From Terriglobus tenax (GTDB taxonomy: Bacteria > Acidobacteriota > Terriglobia > Terriglobales > Acidobacteriaceae): a stretch of 64,000 nt of DNA. A program made the translations under genes and the position numbers. A model generated the notes under the pieces. It had not been told where the DNA came from and searched no databases. It worked only from the letters and a program-made list of their open reading frames with translations. Shown here in pieces: positions 1 to 7,898 of this stretch; position 1 is the first letter of the stretch; each line of letters begins with the position of its first letter. The stretch is taken from positions 1,736,001 to 1,800,000 of the forward strand of contig NZ_JAGSYA010000004.1 in NCBI RefSeq assembly GCF_025685395.1. Reading direction: 5' to 3'.

Positions 1-114
1 TTTATCCTCACCGCATACCTTGAACTGGCGGGCATAATAATCGGCCTTGCTGGCTTGATCCTCGTCGGCCTCATCTGGCTTGTGCGTGAATTTGCTTCAA
101 GCTTCCGAGGTTGA
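1..114 (+). CDS. Small membrane protein, C-terminal part only
   Basis: The reading frame is open from the first base and ends at TGA 112-114. The 37 visible residues form one strongly hydrophobic helix (about residues 8-28, rich in Ile, Leu, Gly and Val) followed by a short charged tail ending SSFRG. Size, position and style match the two small membrane proteins that follow at 143 and 384, so this is probably another member of the same set. The start lies outside the window and no function can be given. Confidence 0.55.
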   Translation, partial: FILTAYLELAGIIIGLAGLILVGLIWLVREFASSFRG

Positions 115-142
115 CCAAGTATGCTGACCGCACGGTTCCGAT

Positions 143-373
143 ATGTCTGATCGTGATACAGCGCATCCACCCAAAACCCGCCGACTCAGCTTCTGGCTGT
201 TGCTCTTCAGCGTGAGCTTCCTTGTTTCGCTGGGACTTTGCGGCATCAGCCTGAAGACAAACGATGAAGGCGGCCTAGCCGTATTCTCACTCGTGGGCAT
301 GGCAGGCTCGTTGATTTGCTTTGTCCTTTGCCTTATCGTTTGGGCTGTCCATGGGATTTTCTCCAAGAATTGA
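143..373 (+). CDS. Small two-helix membrane protein
   Basis: 76 residues. A polar N-terminus (residues 1-13) is followed by two hydrophobic segments, about 16-36 and 46-70, with a short acidic loop (KTNDEGG) between them. The stretch SLGLCGIS at the end of helix 1 closely matches SFGLCGIS in the next gene, so the two are paralogues. Spacing to the neighbours is about 10-30 bp, which suggests one transcript for the three small genes. No enzymatic motif is present and the function is unknown. There is no clear Shine-Dalgarno before the ATG. Confidence 0.6.
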   Translation: MSDRDTAHPPKTRRLSFWLLLFSVSFLVSLGLCGISLKTNDEGGLAVFSLVGMAGSLICFVLCLIVWAVHGIFSKN

Positions 374-383
374 GCTAAGAGCG

Positions 384-641
384 ATGTCCATCGTCCCCAC
401 TCCCTCCGGCGAAATACCCGAACCTGAGAAGACACGCGGCTTGGGCTTCTACTTCGCACTCTTCGGCGCTGGCCTGCTCATTTCGTTTGGGCTATGTGGC
501 ATCAGCGCAAAACTTTATCCCAACGACTATGTCAGTGCGCTTGGTCTTTTCTCTTTCATCCTCGGACTTTGCTGTGTCCTGGGACTACTTGGAACTCTCT
601 TCGCAGCCCTCGTCAACCTTCTAAGAAAATGGTTTTCATAG
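384..641 (+). CDS. Small two-helix membrane protein, paralogue of the previous gene
   Basis: 85 residues from ATG 384. This start is preferred to the in-frame ATG at 321 because it gives the same layout as the gene at 143 (polar Pro/Glu-rich start, helix, SFGLCGIS, loop, second helix) and because it follows AAGAG. The upstream ATG would also run back into the previous coding region. Two hydrophobic segments are seen at about 20-42 and 50-77, and the tail is basic. The pair looks like a tandem duplication. Function is unknown; the stop is only 6 bp before the radical SAM gene at 648. Confidence 0.6.
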   Translation: MSIVPTPSGEIPEPEKTRGLGFYFALFGAGLLISFGLCGISAKLYPNDYVSALGLFSFILGLCCVLGLLGTLFAALVNLLRKWFS

Positions 642-647
642 CACCCC

Positions 648-2087
648 ATGGCACAGACACGCCCCTACCTCTTCTATGACACCGCCACTTCCATCTGCAC
701 CACCTGCTTTCGCCGGGTGGACGCGAAGATTGTCTTTGAGGACGACAAGGTCTACATGCTGAAGCGCTGTCCGCAGCATGGGTTTGAGCGTGTGCTGATG
801 GCCGATGATGTGGACTATTACCGTCGCTGCCGCGAGATCTTTCTGAAGCCGCCGGAGATGCCGCTGCACTACAACACCCCGGTGAAGTATGGATGTCCGT
901 ATGACTGCGGCCTATGCCCGGACCACGAGCAGCATTCCTGCCTGTCACTGATTGAGGTCACCGACTCCTGCAACCTGACCTGCCCCATCTGCTATGCCGA
1001 GAGCGGACCGCACCGCACCAGCTTCCGGCCGCTGGAACAGATTGAGCGCATGATGGACATGGTCGTCGCGAATGAGGGCCAGCCGGACATTGTGCAGATC
1101 TCCGGCGGCGAGCCCACGATTCATCCCGAGTTCTTCGCCATCCTGGACGCGGCCAAGCGCAGGCCCATCAAGCACCTGATGGTGAACACCAACGGCATTC
1201 GCATTGCCCAGGAGCCGGAGTTTGTGAAGCGCCTGGCCGGGTATATGCCGGGCTTCGAGCTGTATCTGCAGTTCGATTCGATGAGGCGCGATCCGCTGAT
1301 GCAGCTGCGCGGGGCCGATCTGCGCTCTATCCGGCAGAAGGCCCTGGAGCACCTGAATGAGTTCAACATCTCCACCACGCTGGTGGTGACGGTGGCTCGT
1401 GGCATCAACGACAGCGAGCTTGGCGACATCGTAGAGTTCGCGCTGCAGCAACCCTGCGTCCGTGGCGTAACCTTCCAGCCGGTGCAGCAGGCAGGCCGCC
1501 TCACCAACTTCGACTCCGGCGCCAACCGGCTCACACTCACGGAAGTACGCCGCCGCATTCTGGAACAGACGAAGACTTTCGCCGCTGAGGACATTATCCC
1601 GGTCCCCTGCCATCCGGACTCACTGGCCATGGGCTATGCACTGAAGATGGGCGGCAAGGTGACTCCGCTGACCCACATGGTGCCGCCGGAGGTGCTGATT
1701 GAGGGCGCGCGGAACACCATCATCTACGAGAACGAGAAGGGCGTGCGCGACCACCTGTTCAAGCTGTTTGCCACCAACCTGTCCCCCATGGCACAGGCCA
1801 GCACCCTGCGGGAGCTGCTGTGCTGCCTGCCGCAGATTGCCGCTCCGAGCCTGGGGTATGACAACCTGTTTCGCATTCTGATTGTGCAGTTTATCGATGC
1901 GCAAAGCTTCGACCTGCGGTCCATCCGCAAGACCTGCATCCATATCGCGCATCCGGACGCCAAACGGCTGATCCCTTTTGATACCTACAACATGTTCTAC
2001 CGCGATGGGCTGGAGCAGTCACGGCTGGCTCCGTTGCGGGCACTGCAGCAGAGCGCGCTGACCTCGGTATTTTCGTCCAGCCAGTAA
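648..2087 (+). CDS. Radical SAM protein of the tetraether/membrane-spanning lipid synthase type (Tes/Mss, COG1964)
   Basis: 479 residues. Members of this family (archaeal Tes/MJ0619, bacterial Mss) join lipid tails carbon to carbon to make membrane-spanning lipids. Seen here: an N-terminal Cys cluster (C17, C20, C41), a second cluster CPYDCGLCP (C83, C87, C90) with C98, then the radical SAM motif CNLTCPIC (C108, C112, C115) and GGEPT at 153-157. This order of a zinc-ribbon-like N-terminus, an extra Fe-S cluster and the CX3CX2C core is the COG1964 arrangement. No methyltransferase or B12 domain is present. It follows the small membrane proteins by 6 bp and may share their transcript. Acidobacteria are known for iso-diabolic acid membrane-spanning lipids, so a role there is an attractive inference; the substrate cannot be read from sequence. 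Confidence 0.75.
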   Translation: MAQTRPYLFYDTATSICTTCFRRVDAKIVFEDDKVYMLKRCPQHGFERVLMADDVDYYRRCREIFLKPPEMPLHYNTPVKYGCPYDCGLCPDHEQHSCLSLIEVTDSCNLTCPICYAESGPHRTSFRPLEQIERMMDMVVANEGQPDIVQISGGEPTIHPEFFAILDAAKRRPIKHLMVNTNGIRIAQEPEFVKRLAGYMPGFELYLQFDSMRRDPLMQLRGADLRSIRQKALEHLNEFNISTTLVVTVARGINDSELGDIVEFALQQPCVRGVTFQPVQQAGRLTNFDSGANRLTLTEVRRRILEQTKTFAAEDIIPVPCHPDSLAMGYALKMGGKVTPLTHMVPPEVLIEGARNTIIYENEKGVRDHLFKLFATNLSPMAQASTLRELLCCLPQIAAPSLGYDNLFRILIVQFIDAQSFDLRSIRKTCIHIAHPDAKRLIPFDTYNMFYRDGLEQSRLAPLRALQQSALTSVFSSSQ

Positions 2088-2290
2088 GACAGGCTTGTCG
2101 CGTTTGGTTCCTGTCCTTTTTTGATAAGACGAAAAGAAGCAAACGTTCATTCAAACGTGCTAGGCTTCCCTCATTCCCCTGTGAGGTTCACCCCGTCGCG
2201 TGGATGCGCATTCGTGTGTCCACCTGCGACATAACTGCTTTACGGCTACTGCAGATTTTTTTGCCTTTTACCCAACAGGACGGTAAATCC

Positions 2291-3946
2291 ATGAACGTTT
2301 TTCGCGGTTTCCTTTGCACGTTGGCGTCTGCCGCGTTATTGCTTTGCTCCCCCCTAGCTCTGGCACAGGCTACCAAATCCGGACTCTCGGAACAGAAGTT
2401 TTCCCGCATCGACATCTATGCCGGTTATGGCTATCTGAAACCGATCAATACTTCCATCAACGGACAGACCTTCAACTCCATCTACAACAAGAACATGACC
2501 ATAAGCGTGACGGGGTACCTGACGCAGCACTGGGGTATCCAGGGCGAAGTTGGTTACTTTTCCGCCGATAGCCCGCGTGGAGCCTTTGGTCAGTGCATCG
2601 GTGGCGCGTGCTCCTCACGTGACCAGTCCAATTACACGCTGCAGGGCGGTCCGGTATACCGCGTGCGGCTTGGCCACCTTTCACCCTTCGCGCATGTACT
2701 CGGCGGCGGCTCCCGCACCCGTGGACCATTTCTGCAGCCGCTTACCTGGGGCTATGGCGTAACCGCAGGCGGCGGTGTGGACTACATCTTCCGGTTCTGG
2801 AATGAGACCTTCGCTCTGCGTCCCATCCAGGCGGACTTCCAGTATTCCCACGTCAACTATGGCGCTACGCCTACACCTGCCGCGGCCAACTATACCGGCA
2901 TCCTGAACATGCCGGCCATCAAGCTTTCCGGCGGCCTGGTCATGCGCCTGGGCAATGTTGAGACACCCTTGGCCGTCTCCGAGGCGTGCGAGGTGGAGCC
3001 CAGCCAGGTCTACCCCGGCGATCCAATCCGGATTGAACCGGCGACGGTCAACCTGAACCCGAAGAAGAAGACGACCTATACCTGGACCACGACCGGTGGA
3101 CAGCTGACAGTTGCCGGCGATGGTGCAAACCTGGATACCGCTAACCTGGCGCCAGGCACCTATACCGTCAAGGGTCATCTGACACAAGGTGGCAAGAGCT
3201 ATCAGCAGGCTGACTGCTCCCGCGACTTCACGGTGCGTCCGTATGATCCCCCCACAGTGTCCTGCTCGGCCAGCCCCGGCAGCGTCAAGATCGGTGAGTC
3301 TGTAACGGTTAGCGCCTCAGGACGCAGCCCGCAGAACCGTCCGCTCAGCTACACTTTCACCTCAACCAGCGGTCAGCTTACGGGCCAAGGCAGCACACGC
3401 ACCCTGCAGGCAGGCGGCACACCCGCCACCATCACGGTGAACTGCACGGTTGTGGATGACCAGGGCAAGACCGCCTCAGCCACCACGACCGTAAGTGTGA
3501 CGGCTCCTCCGCCGCCACCACTGCCGTCCTCACGCAACCTGTGCAGTGTCTCCTTCGCTCGCGACCGCAGACGGCCTGTGCGCGTGGACAACGAGGCCAA
3601 GGCCTGCCTGGATGAGATTGCTCTGGTCATGGCCCGCGAAGGCGATGCCAAGCTGGTGCTGCTGGGCAACTACGATACCGGCGAATCAGCAGAGACCGGT
3701 GCGGAGCGCAGCCTGAATGTGAGCCTCTATCTCAAGCAGGACAAGGGCATTGACCCATCCCGCATTGAAACGCGGATCGGTTCGCAGATGGGCAGGGGCG
3801 TTGATTCCATCCTGCTGCCTCCGGGCGCAACCAACCCCGCTGTCGGCTCCAGGAGCTTCGATCCCGCGACCATCCGTTCGCACGGAGAAGCCTACGGCCG
3901 CAAGCGGACAGCCACTCCAACCCGGAAGCGCCGCCGCAGAAAGTAG
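2291..3946 (+). CDS. Outer-membrane beta-barrel protein with Ig/PKD-like insert and OmpA-like C-terminus
   Basis: 551 residues. ATG 2291 is chosen over ATG 2204 because it starts a clean signal peptide (MNVFRGFLC..., cleavage near ALAQA) and follows AGGACGG. After the signal come an eight-stranded-type barrel (about 30-225, starting YAGYGYL), two Ig/PKD-like repeats with paired Cys (about 230-345 and 350-420, the second ending in a PPPPPLP linker), and a region like the OmpA/MotB fold (about 430-520, FARDRRRPVRVDNEA then LVLLGNYD). The C-terminus is very basic (KRTATPTRKRRRRK). It probably anchors the outer membrane to peptidoglycan, with the Ig repeats as spacer. The OmpA part is divergent and binding residues cannot be assigned with confidence. 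Confidence 0.7.
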   Translation: MNVFRGFLCTLASAALLLCSPLALAQATKSGLSEQKFSRIDIYAGYGYLKPINTSINGQTFNSIYNKNMTISVTGYLTQHWGIQGEVGYFSADSPRGAFGQCIGGACSSRDQSNYTLQGGPVYRVRLGHLSPFAHVLGGGSRTRGPFLQPLTWGYGVTAGGGVDYIFRFWNETFALRPIQADFQYSHVNYGATPTPAAANYTGILNMPAIKLSGGLVMRLGNVETPLAVSEACEVEPSQVYPGDPIRIEPATVNLNPKKKTTYTWTTTGGQLTVAGDGANLDTANLAPGTYTVKGHLTQGGKSYQQADCSRDFTVRPYDPPTVSCSASPGSVKIGESVTVSASGRSPQNRPLSYTFTSTSGQLTGQGSTRTLQAGGTPATITVNCTVVDDQGKTASATTTVSVTAPPPPPLPSSRNLCSVSFARDRRRPVRVDNEAKACLDEIALVMAREGDAKLVLLGNYDTGESAETGAERSLNVSLYLKQDKGIDPSRIETRIGSQMGRGVDSILLPPGATNPAVGSRSFDPATIRSHGEAYGRKRTATPTRKRRRRK

Positions 3947-3964
3947 CGCTTCTTATAAATAGCC

Positions 3965-3999
3965 AGAGGTGCGGGAGCAGATGATTGCCCCGCACCTCT
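3965..3999. terminator. Bidirectional stem-loop terminator
   Basis: An 11-bp inverted repeat (AGAGGTGCGGG at 3965-3975, complement at 3989-3999) with a 13-nt loop sits between the convergent barrel gene and pgsA. There is no strong U-run, so efficiency is uncertain. Confidence 0.6.
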
Positions 4000-4020
4000 A
4001 GTTGTTTAATCATGAACCTT

Positions 4021-4596
4021 TCAGGCGACGCTGGCGGCTGACTTCTCCTGCACGCGACGCGCGACAGCCCACGCATACTGCACGGCCGACATGGGCGCAA
4101 TGATCGAGATCGCCCGCAGCAGCATGCTAATCGGCATCTGGAACGGCAGCCATAACCACACCTGGTGCACAAGAATCAGGATGACGGTAAGAATCTGAAC
4201 GCCGGTGTTGACCTTTCCCAGCAGGCTGGGAGGGAAATCGCGCAGTGTGTTGGTTACGTACAGCAGCGTGCAGACCAGCAGGATGCCGAGATCTCGGCTG
4301 AAGACCAGCACCGTAACGTAGCGCGGCACCAGCCCCTCGTGCGTCACCACCAGGAAGAGCGTGGAGAGCAGCAACTTGTCGGCAATGGGGTCAAGGTACT
4401 CTCCCAGCGTGGTGCGCTGCTTCAGCTTGCGCGCCAGCAGACCATCCAGACCGTCTGAGAGTCCGGCCGCGGCGAACAGAACAAGGGCGAGCGACCAGTT
4501 GCCGTCAAAGATCTGGATGACCAGGAAGGGCACCAGGAAGAGACGCAGAAGGGTAAGAAGGTTCGGGGCCGTACGAAACTGAGCAAAAATGTTCAC
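4021..4596 (-). CDS. pgsA: CDP-alcohol phosphatidyltransferase, probably CDP-diacylglycerol-glycerol-3-phosphate phosphatidyltransferase
   Basis: 191 residues, GTG start at 4596. The family motif is complete: D48-x2-D51-G52-x2-A55-R56-x8-G65-x3-D69-x3-D73; the four Asp bind the metal ions and the CDP-alcohol. Five to six hydrophobic segments fit the usual membrane fold. Size and the N-terminal NLLTLLRLFLVP resemble PgsA, which makes phosphatidylglycerol phosphate for PG and cardiolipin; phosphatidylserine or cardiolipin synthases of the same superfamily are less likely but not excluded. It stands alone, convergent with the barrel protein and divergent from the tRNA gene. Confidence 0.8.
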   Translation of the reverse strand: MNIFAQFRTAPNLLTLLRLFLVPFLVIQIFDGNWSLALVLFAAAGLSDGLDGLLARKLKQRTTLGEYLDPIADKLLLSTLFLVVTHEGLVPRYVTVLVFSRDLGILLVCTLLYVTNTLRDFPPSLLGKVNTGVQILTVILILVHQVWLWLPFQMPISMLLRAISIIAPMSAVQYAWAVARRVQEKSAASVA

Positions 4597-4776
4597 AGCG
4601 ATAGATGCATCTTAAAGGAACGCGCGGCAAAAGCCTTTCTCTTTCTGAATCAAAGTGTTGCGGCAGACGACAGGAAAACGCTTCCGGAGGTAGAACAATC
4701 CGGATCGCAGAGGGAAGCCCCCGCTTTCTTTGGTACAATTGTCGAGTGGACGCAGTAATGTGTTCAACGACCTCGC

Positions 4777-4853
4777 AGGCGCGTAGCTCAGTTGGTTAGA
4801 GCGCTACCTTGACACGGTAGAGGTCAGCGGTTCGAATCCGCTCGTGCCTACCA
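4777..4853 (+). tRNA. tRNA-Val (anticodon GAC), CCA encoded
   Basis: The full cloverleaf can be drawn: acceptor AGGCGCG (4777-4783) with CGTGCCT (4843-4849, one G-T pair); D-arm GCTC/GAGC; anticodon stem CTACC/GGTAG (4804-4808, 4816-4820) with loop TTGACAC and anticodon GAC at 4811-4813; T-arm AGCGG/CCGCT with loop TTCGAAT; discriminator A 4850; CCA 4851-4853. A TACAAT box lies at 4734-4739. The recombinase remnant starts immediately behind the 3' end, so this gene served as an integration site. Confidence 0.95.
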
Positions 4854-5184
4854 TTCCTTTCAAGCACTTACAGCTTGCTCTCCAGAAAAAGTTTGTGGCG
4901 TTTTGCGGCAAATGCTTCAAATTTATTTCCGAATCTCCTCCTTTCTTAAGCATGGTATAAACCCCGCCGACCATCTTCTTTACGCTCTCCGGTAACTCCT
5001 GCATGTACTCATTGGCCGTGGTATCTGCCTTTGCATGCCTGAGGTGCGCCTGGATGTCCTTCACTGACCCCATTCTCTGCGCTTGTGTTGCCATGGTCCG
5101 ACGCAGGATCTGGAAGTTTAGTCTTGGCAATCCCAGCCATTTGGCAAGAGGGTTCAGAAGTCGATTACGGTAGTTCCTGGTATG
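4804..5184 (-). pseudogene. Tyrosine recombinase (phage/ICE integrase), C-terminal fragment
   Basis: Only the catalytic C-terminal part remains, about 80 residues: LNFQILRRTMAT carries the first conserved Arg, HLRHA the His and second Arg (HxxR), and NEYMQ the nucleophilic Tyr. The N-terminal core-binding half is missing and the frame runs directly on from a trbB fragment. The last residues (GTSGFEPLTSTVSR) are only the antisense of the tRNA 3' end, a common artefact when an integrase abuts its tRNA target; the true protein end was probably earlier. The position, facing and touching tRNA-Val, is the standard one for an element that inserts in that tRNA. Confidence 0.75.
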
Positions 5185-5535
5185 TATATGTAACTCTGCC
5201 GCGTCCTCGATGATCAAAATGCGTTCCTGCGCGGGGATAGCGTCTGCAAGCATATTGAGCAGGGTTATCTTGCCGGTCGACGTTCCCCCCGGAGATGAGG
5301 ACATTCTTTCCCCGTTCCACGGCCCGGCCAAATCGGCGGCCTGGCCGCGGGGCAGCATCCCGCGCGCGATCAGGTCGTCCATCGAAAAGTTGCGCGAGGC
5401 GTACCTTCGTATCGTCATAAGTGGAGCAGGGTTCACGATTGGCGGAATGGTGGCAGCCAGACGTGCGACAAGAGCTCTCGGAATCCGGCATCCTACCCCG
5501 AGGACCAGCGATTCAAGCAGTGTTCAGCCCCGTGA
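5185..5535 (-). pseudogene. trbB: trbB/VirB11-type conjugation ATPase, broken internal fragment
   Basis: The fragment reads as a TrbB mid-portion: a PPIVNPAP...MTIRRYAS segment, the helix MDDLIARGML, a Walker A region GGTSTGK followed by ITLLNMLADAIPA, and ERILIIEDAAELHI. The piece RGKNVLISGG that should precede Walker A is in a different frame (about 5290-5320), so at least two indels break it. It is cut at ELHI and fused to the integrase tail near 5185. TrbB is the secretion ATPase of P-type conjugation machinery, so the lost element was conjugative (ICE-like) rather than a phage. Confidence 0.7.
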
Positions 5536-5608
5536 AATCGAGGATAATGCGACCACGAAGACCGCCTTCGTCAAAACGACGATGGGCTGCCACAGCCTCG
5601 CCTTATTC
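5513..5608 (-). pseudogene. Zinc-binding dehydrogenase/quinone oxidoreductase, C-terminal scrap
   Basis: The frame ending at TGA 5513-5515 reads EAVAAHRRFDEGGLRGRII followed by LDF, which resembles the C-terminal end of MDR-type quinone oxidoreductases (AxEAHRxF..GGLRGKIVL). Just upstream the frame is stopped, and the expected preceding residues appear shifted. It overlaps the start of the trbB remnant by some 20 bp on the same strand. The match is short, so the assignment is tentative. Confidence 0.4.
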
Positions 5609-5912
5609 GAAGCGGCATCAGCATAGAAGCTCGGGTTACAATTCTTCTCCAAACCGATACCAGGATTGGCGTCACGACCTGGAACGGTCTGCATCAAGAA
5701 GCAGAAAGGAGATCGCTCGACGCTGGACGCGCTTGCGACCCTCTAGTGCGTCAAGCAGGAAGCTGAGGGTAGTGAGCAAGAAAAGCGCTCATCAGAGCCT
5801 TGCTTCACCTTCCACGTTGGCCGTGAGCGTGAGGGATGCTTTCCCCTGCTTGCCTCTGACATTGTCGAGCATTCAGATTGATCAGATTCAAGATAATACG
5901 GCATGATGGGGC
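5609..5912. other. Intergenic stretch, no gene recognised
   Basis: About 300 bp upstream of the protease gene. Open frames here are short and resemble nothing known. A GATAAT hexamer at 5892-5897 could be the -10 box of the gene at 5913. The rest is probably eroded remnant of the element inserted at the tRNA. Confidence 0.3.
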
Positions 5913-7829
5913 ATGTTTCTGGAGCCTGCCTCGCGATCTGGATTATGGGCGCTAACTGCTGCCGCGCTCGTTCTTTGTATAAGCTCATCCGCTCAAACCA
6001 GGACTACACCTAACGCATCTTCTCTCTTGCGGCAGATGTATGTTGCCACCGGTGGTGAGGGGTGGAACGGAGTGCCAGGCATGGAAGTTTCTGGCAGCTA
6101 TGACATGGGTGGTCTTAAAGGCACGTTCCATCAGATCATCGATCTCCAAAACGGCCGTGATGTGTTGACGTATGACGCAGGAACGACGCGCGGTCAGCAA
6201 GGAACAGAAGAGGCCACAAGTTGGTGGGCAGACGAAAAAGGCTTAGTCTCAGTTCAAGAAGCCCCCGAAGCACTTGCTGACACCGCTACCCAATCGTACG
6301 AAGATCGCAATGGCTGGTTTCAGCTTGATTCCAGTGTTCCTCCGGTGTACCTCGATTCTCGACAGGTGGGTGACAGGTCCTTTCATTTGGTCAAGGTCCA
6401 ACCACCTGCTGGGCACGCCTTGACGTTGTGGATAGATTTTGACACGCACCGCTTGGCCAGAGTGGTTTGGCTCGATGGCCACCAGCGAGAGAACACAACC
6501 TATTTCTCTGATTACCGCCAGGTAAACGGCATCTGGTATCCCTTTGTCCAGCGTAGTTCCACAGGAGATCCAAGCAGCGACGTTACAATGACGATCACCA
6601 AGTTCCGTGTGCGCACAGGACTCACAAAAGAGGATTTTGCACCGCCCATCTCGACGGTGCATGATGCGCAGCTTCTGGCAGGAGAATCAACGACGATCCC
6701 GTTCCTCCTGAAAGGCGGGATGATTGTCGTGAACGTGTCGATCAACGGAAAGCCACCGCTTCCTTTTGTCCTCGATTCGGGCGCACTGAATGTGCTCACG
6801 CCTGAAGCCGCTAAAAGTCTTCAGGTAGCCACGGAGGGTGATCTATCTGCAAATGGCGTTGGCAATAGCCAGGTCAGCGCGCATCTGGCCCACATTAGAA
6901 CGTACCGGGTCGGTTCTGCCGAACTCGCCGATCAGCGTTTTATTATCCTTCCGCTGCCTCGCACGTTCATCGACAACGGCAAACAAGCACCCGTTGCCGG
7001 ATTGATCGGTTATGAGCTATTGCGCCGCTTCCTCGTACAGATCGACTATCACCGTCGAGAGCTAACGATTGCGTTGCCTGGAAAGACAGGAGAAGCCGAC
7101 CGTGGCACTAGGGTACAGCTACTTTTCAACGGTCGGAATTGCTTCGTCACAGCATCGGTGGACAGTGTGCCTGGATACTTTGGAATCGACACCGGCGACG
7201 ATGGCGCGCTGACACTCTTTGGATCTTTCCTTTCTGCCCATCCTTTACCAATCCAAACTCCAGGCATCGAGGGTTTTCAGGGAGGCGTCGGAGGCAGCGC
7301 ATCCACGCTGTTGACACGTGTGAACTCGTTCTCAATCGGACCCTTTACGGTGCAGCGCCCATTGACCGAACTGCATTCCGCTACCGGCGGGGCATTTGCT
7401 TCGACACGAGTCGCAGGGAATCTCGGTTCTCAGATTTTCCGTAACTTCATCATGACCTTCGACTACGAGCATCGTTCTCTTTATCTCAAACGATCTCCGG
7501 ATTTTGGTTATTCCATGCCATACAACCGCTCAGGAATTCACCTCGACATGACCGAGAAGGGAGACATCTCCGTTACGTCAGTAAACGAGTTCTCACCGGG
7601 GGCATCGGCAGGCGTTCAGGACCACGATCAGGTCATCGCGATTAACAATCGACCGGTCAGTGGACAGCCATTCTCCGAGATTCAAGAGCTGCTGTCACAA
7701 CCCGCAGGAACACGGCTGAACCTCGATGTTTTGCGTAACGGTGAGCGAAGGCACTTTTTGGTCACACTGAGAGAACTCTTGCCAACCAGTGGGGACTTGC
7801 AGGTGCCGACGGACTTGATACGGCAATGA
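5913..7829 (+). CDS. Secreted protein with two retropepsin-like aspartic protease domains and a PDZ domain
   Basis: 638 residues. Signal peptide 1-28. Residues 35-250 form a lipoprotein-carrier-like N-terminal region (MYVATGGEGW...). Then two single-lobe aspartic protease domains: the first with LDSG at 287-290 and the second with IDTG at 425-428, each followed by the hydrophobic stretch and closing VAGLIGYE or VAGNLGSQ segment expected of retropepsins. A PDZ domain occupies about 545-625. Both active-site Asp are present, so the two lobes might pair within one chain like pepsin. Likely periplasmic or exported; substrate unknown. It ends before a strong terminator and looks monocistronic. Confidence 0.7.
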   Translation: MFLEPASRSGLWALTAAALVLCISSSAQTRTTPNASSLLRQMYVATGGEGWNGVPGMEVSGSYDMGGLKGTFHQIIDLQNGRDVLTYDAGTTRGQQGTEEATSWWADEKGLVSVQEAPEALADTATQSYEDRNGWFQLDSSVPPVYLDSRQVGDRSFHLVKVQPPAGHALTLWIDFDTHRLARVVWLDGHQRENTTYFSDYRQVNGIWYPFVQRSSTGDPSSDVTMTITKFRVRTGLTKEDFAPPISTVHDAQLLAGESTTIPFLLKGGMIVVNVSINGKPPLPFVLDSGALNVLTPEAAKSLQVATEGDLSANGVGNSQVSAHLAHIRTYRVGSAELADQRFIILPLPRTFIDNGKQAPVAGLIGYELLRRFLVQIDYHRRELTIALPGKTGEADRGTRVQLLFNGRNCFVTASVDSVPGYFGIDTGDDGALTLFGSFLSAHPLPIQTPGIEGFQGGVGGSASTLLTRVNSFSIGPFTVQRPLTELHSATGGAFASTRVAGNLGSQIFRNFIMTFDYEHRSLYLKRSPDFGYSMPYNRSGIHLDMTEKGDISVTSVNEFSPGASAGVQDHDQVIAINNRPVSGQPFSEIQELLSQPAGTRLNLDVLRNGERRHFLVTLRELLPTSGDLQVPTDLIRQ

Positions 7830-7850
7830 TGTCAAGCCGTTAGACCGGCA

Positions 7851-7892
7851 TTCAAGGCGACCGTATCACCGAGCTGATACGGTCGCCTTGAA
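7851..7892. terminator. Bidirectional terminator, perfect 18-bp stem
   Basis: 7851-7868 and 7875-7892 are perfect inverted repeats (TTCAAGGCGACCGTATCA and its complement) with a 6-nt loop, between two convergent genes. No U-run, but the stem is exceptionally strong. Confidence 0.8.
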
Positions 7893-7898
7893 TATCTA

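Noticed and set aside
4804-4870. C-terminal tail GTSGFEPLTSTVSR of the integrase frame
   Set aside because: Translation of the tRNA-Val 3' end in antisense; a known artefact, not a protein segment.
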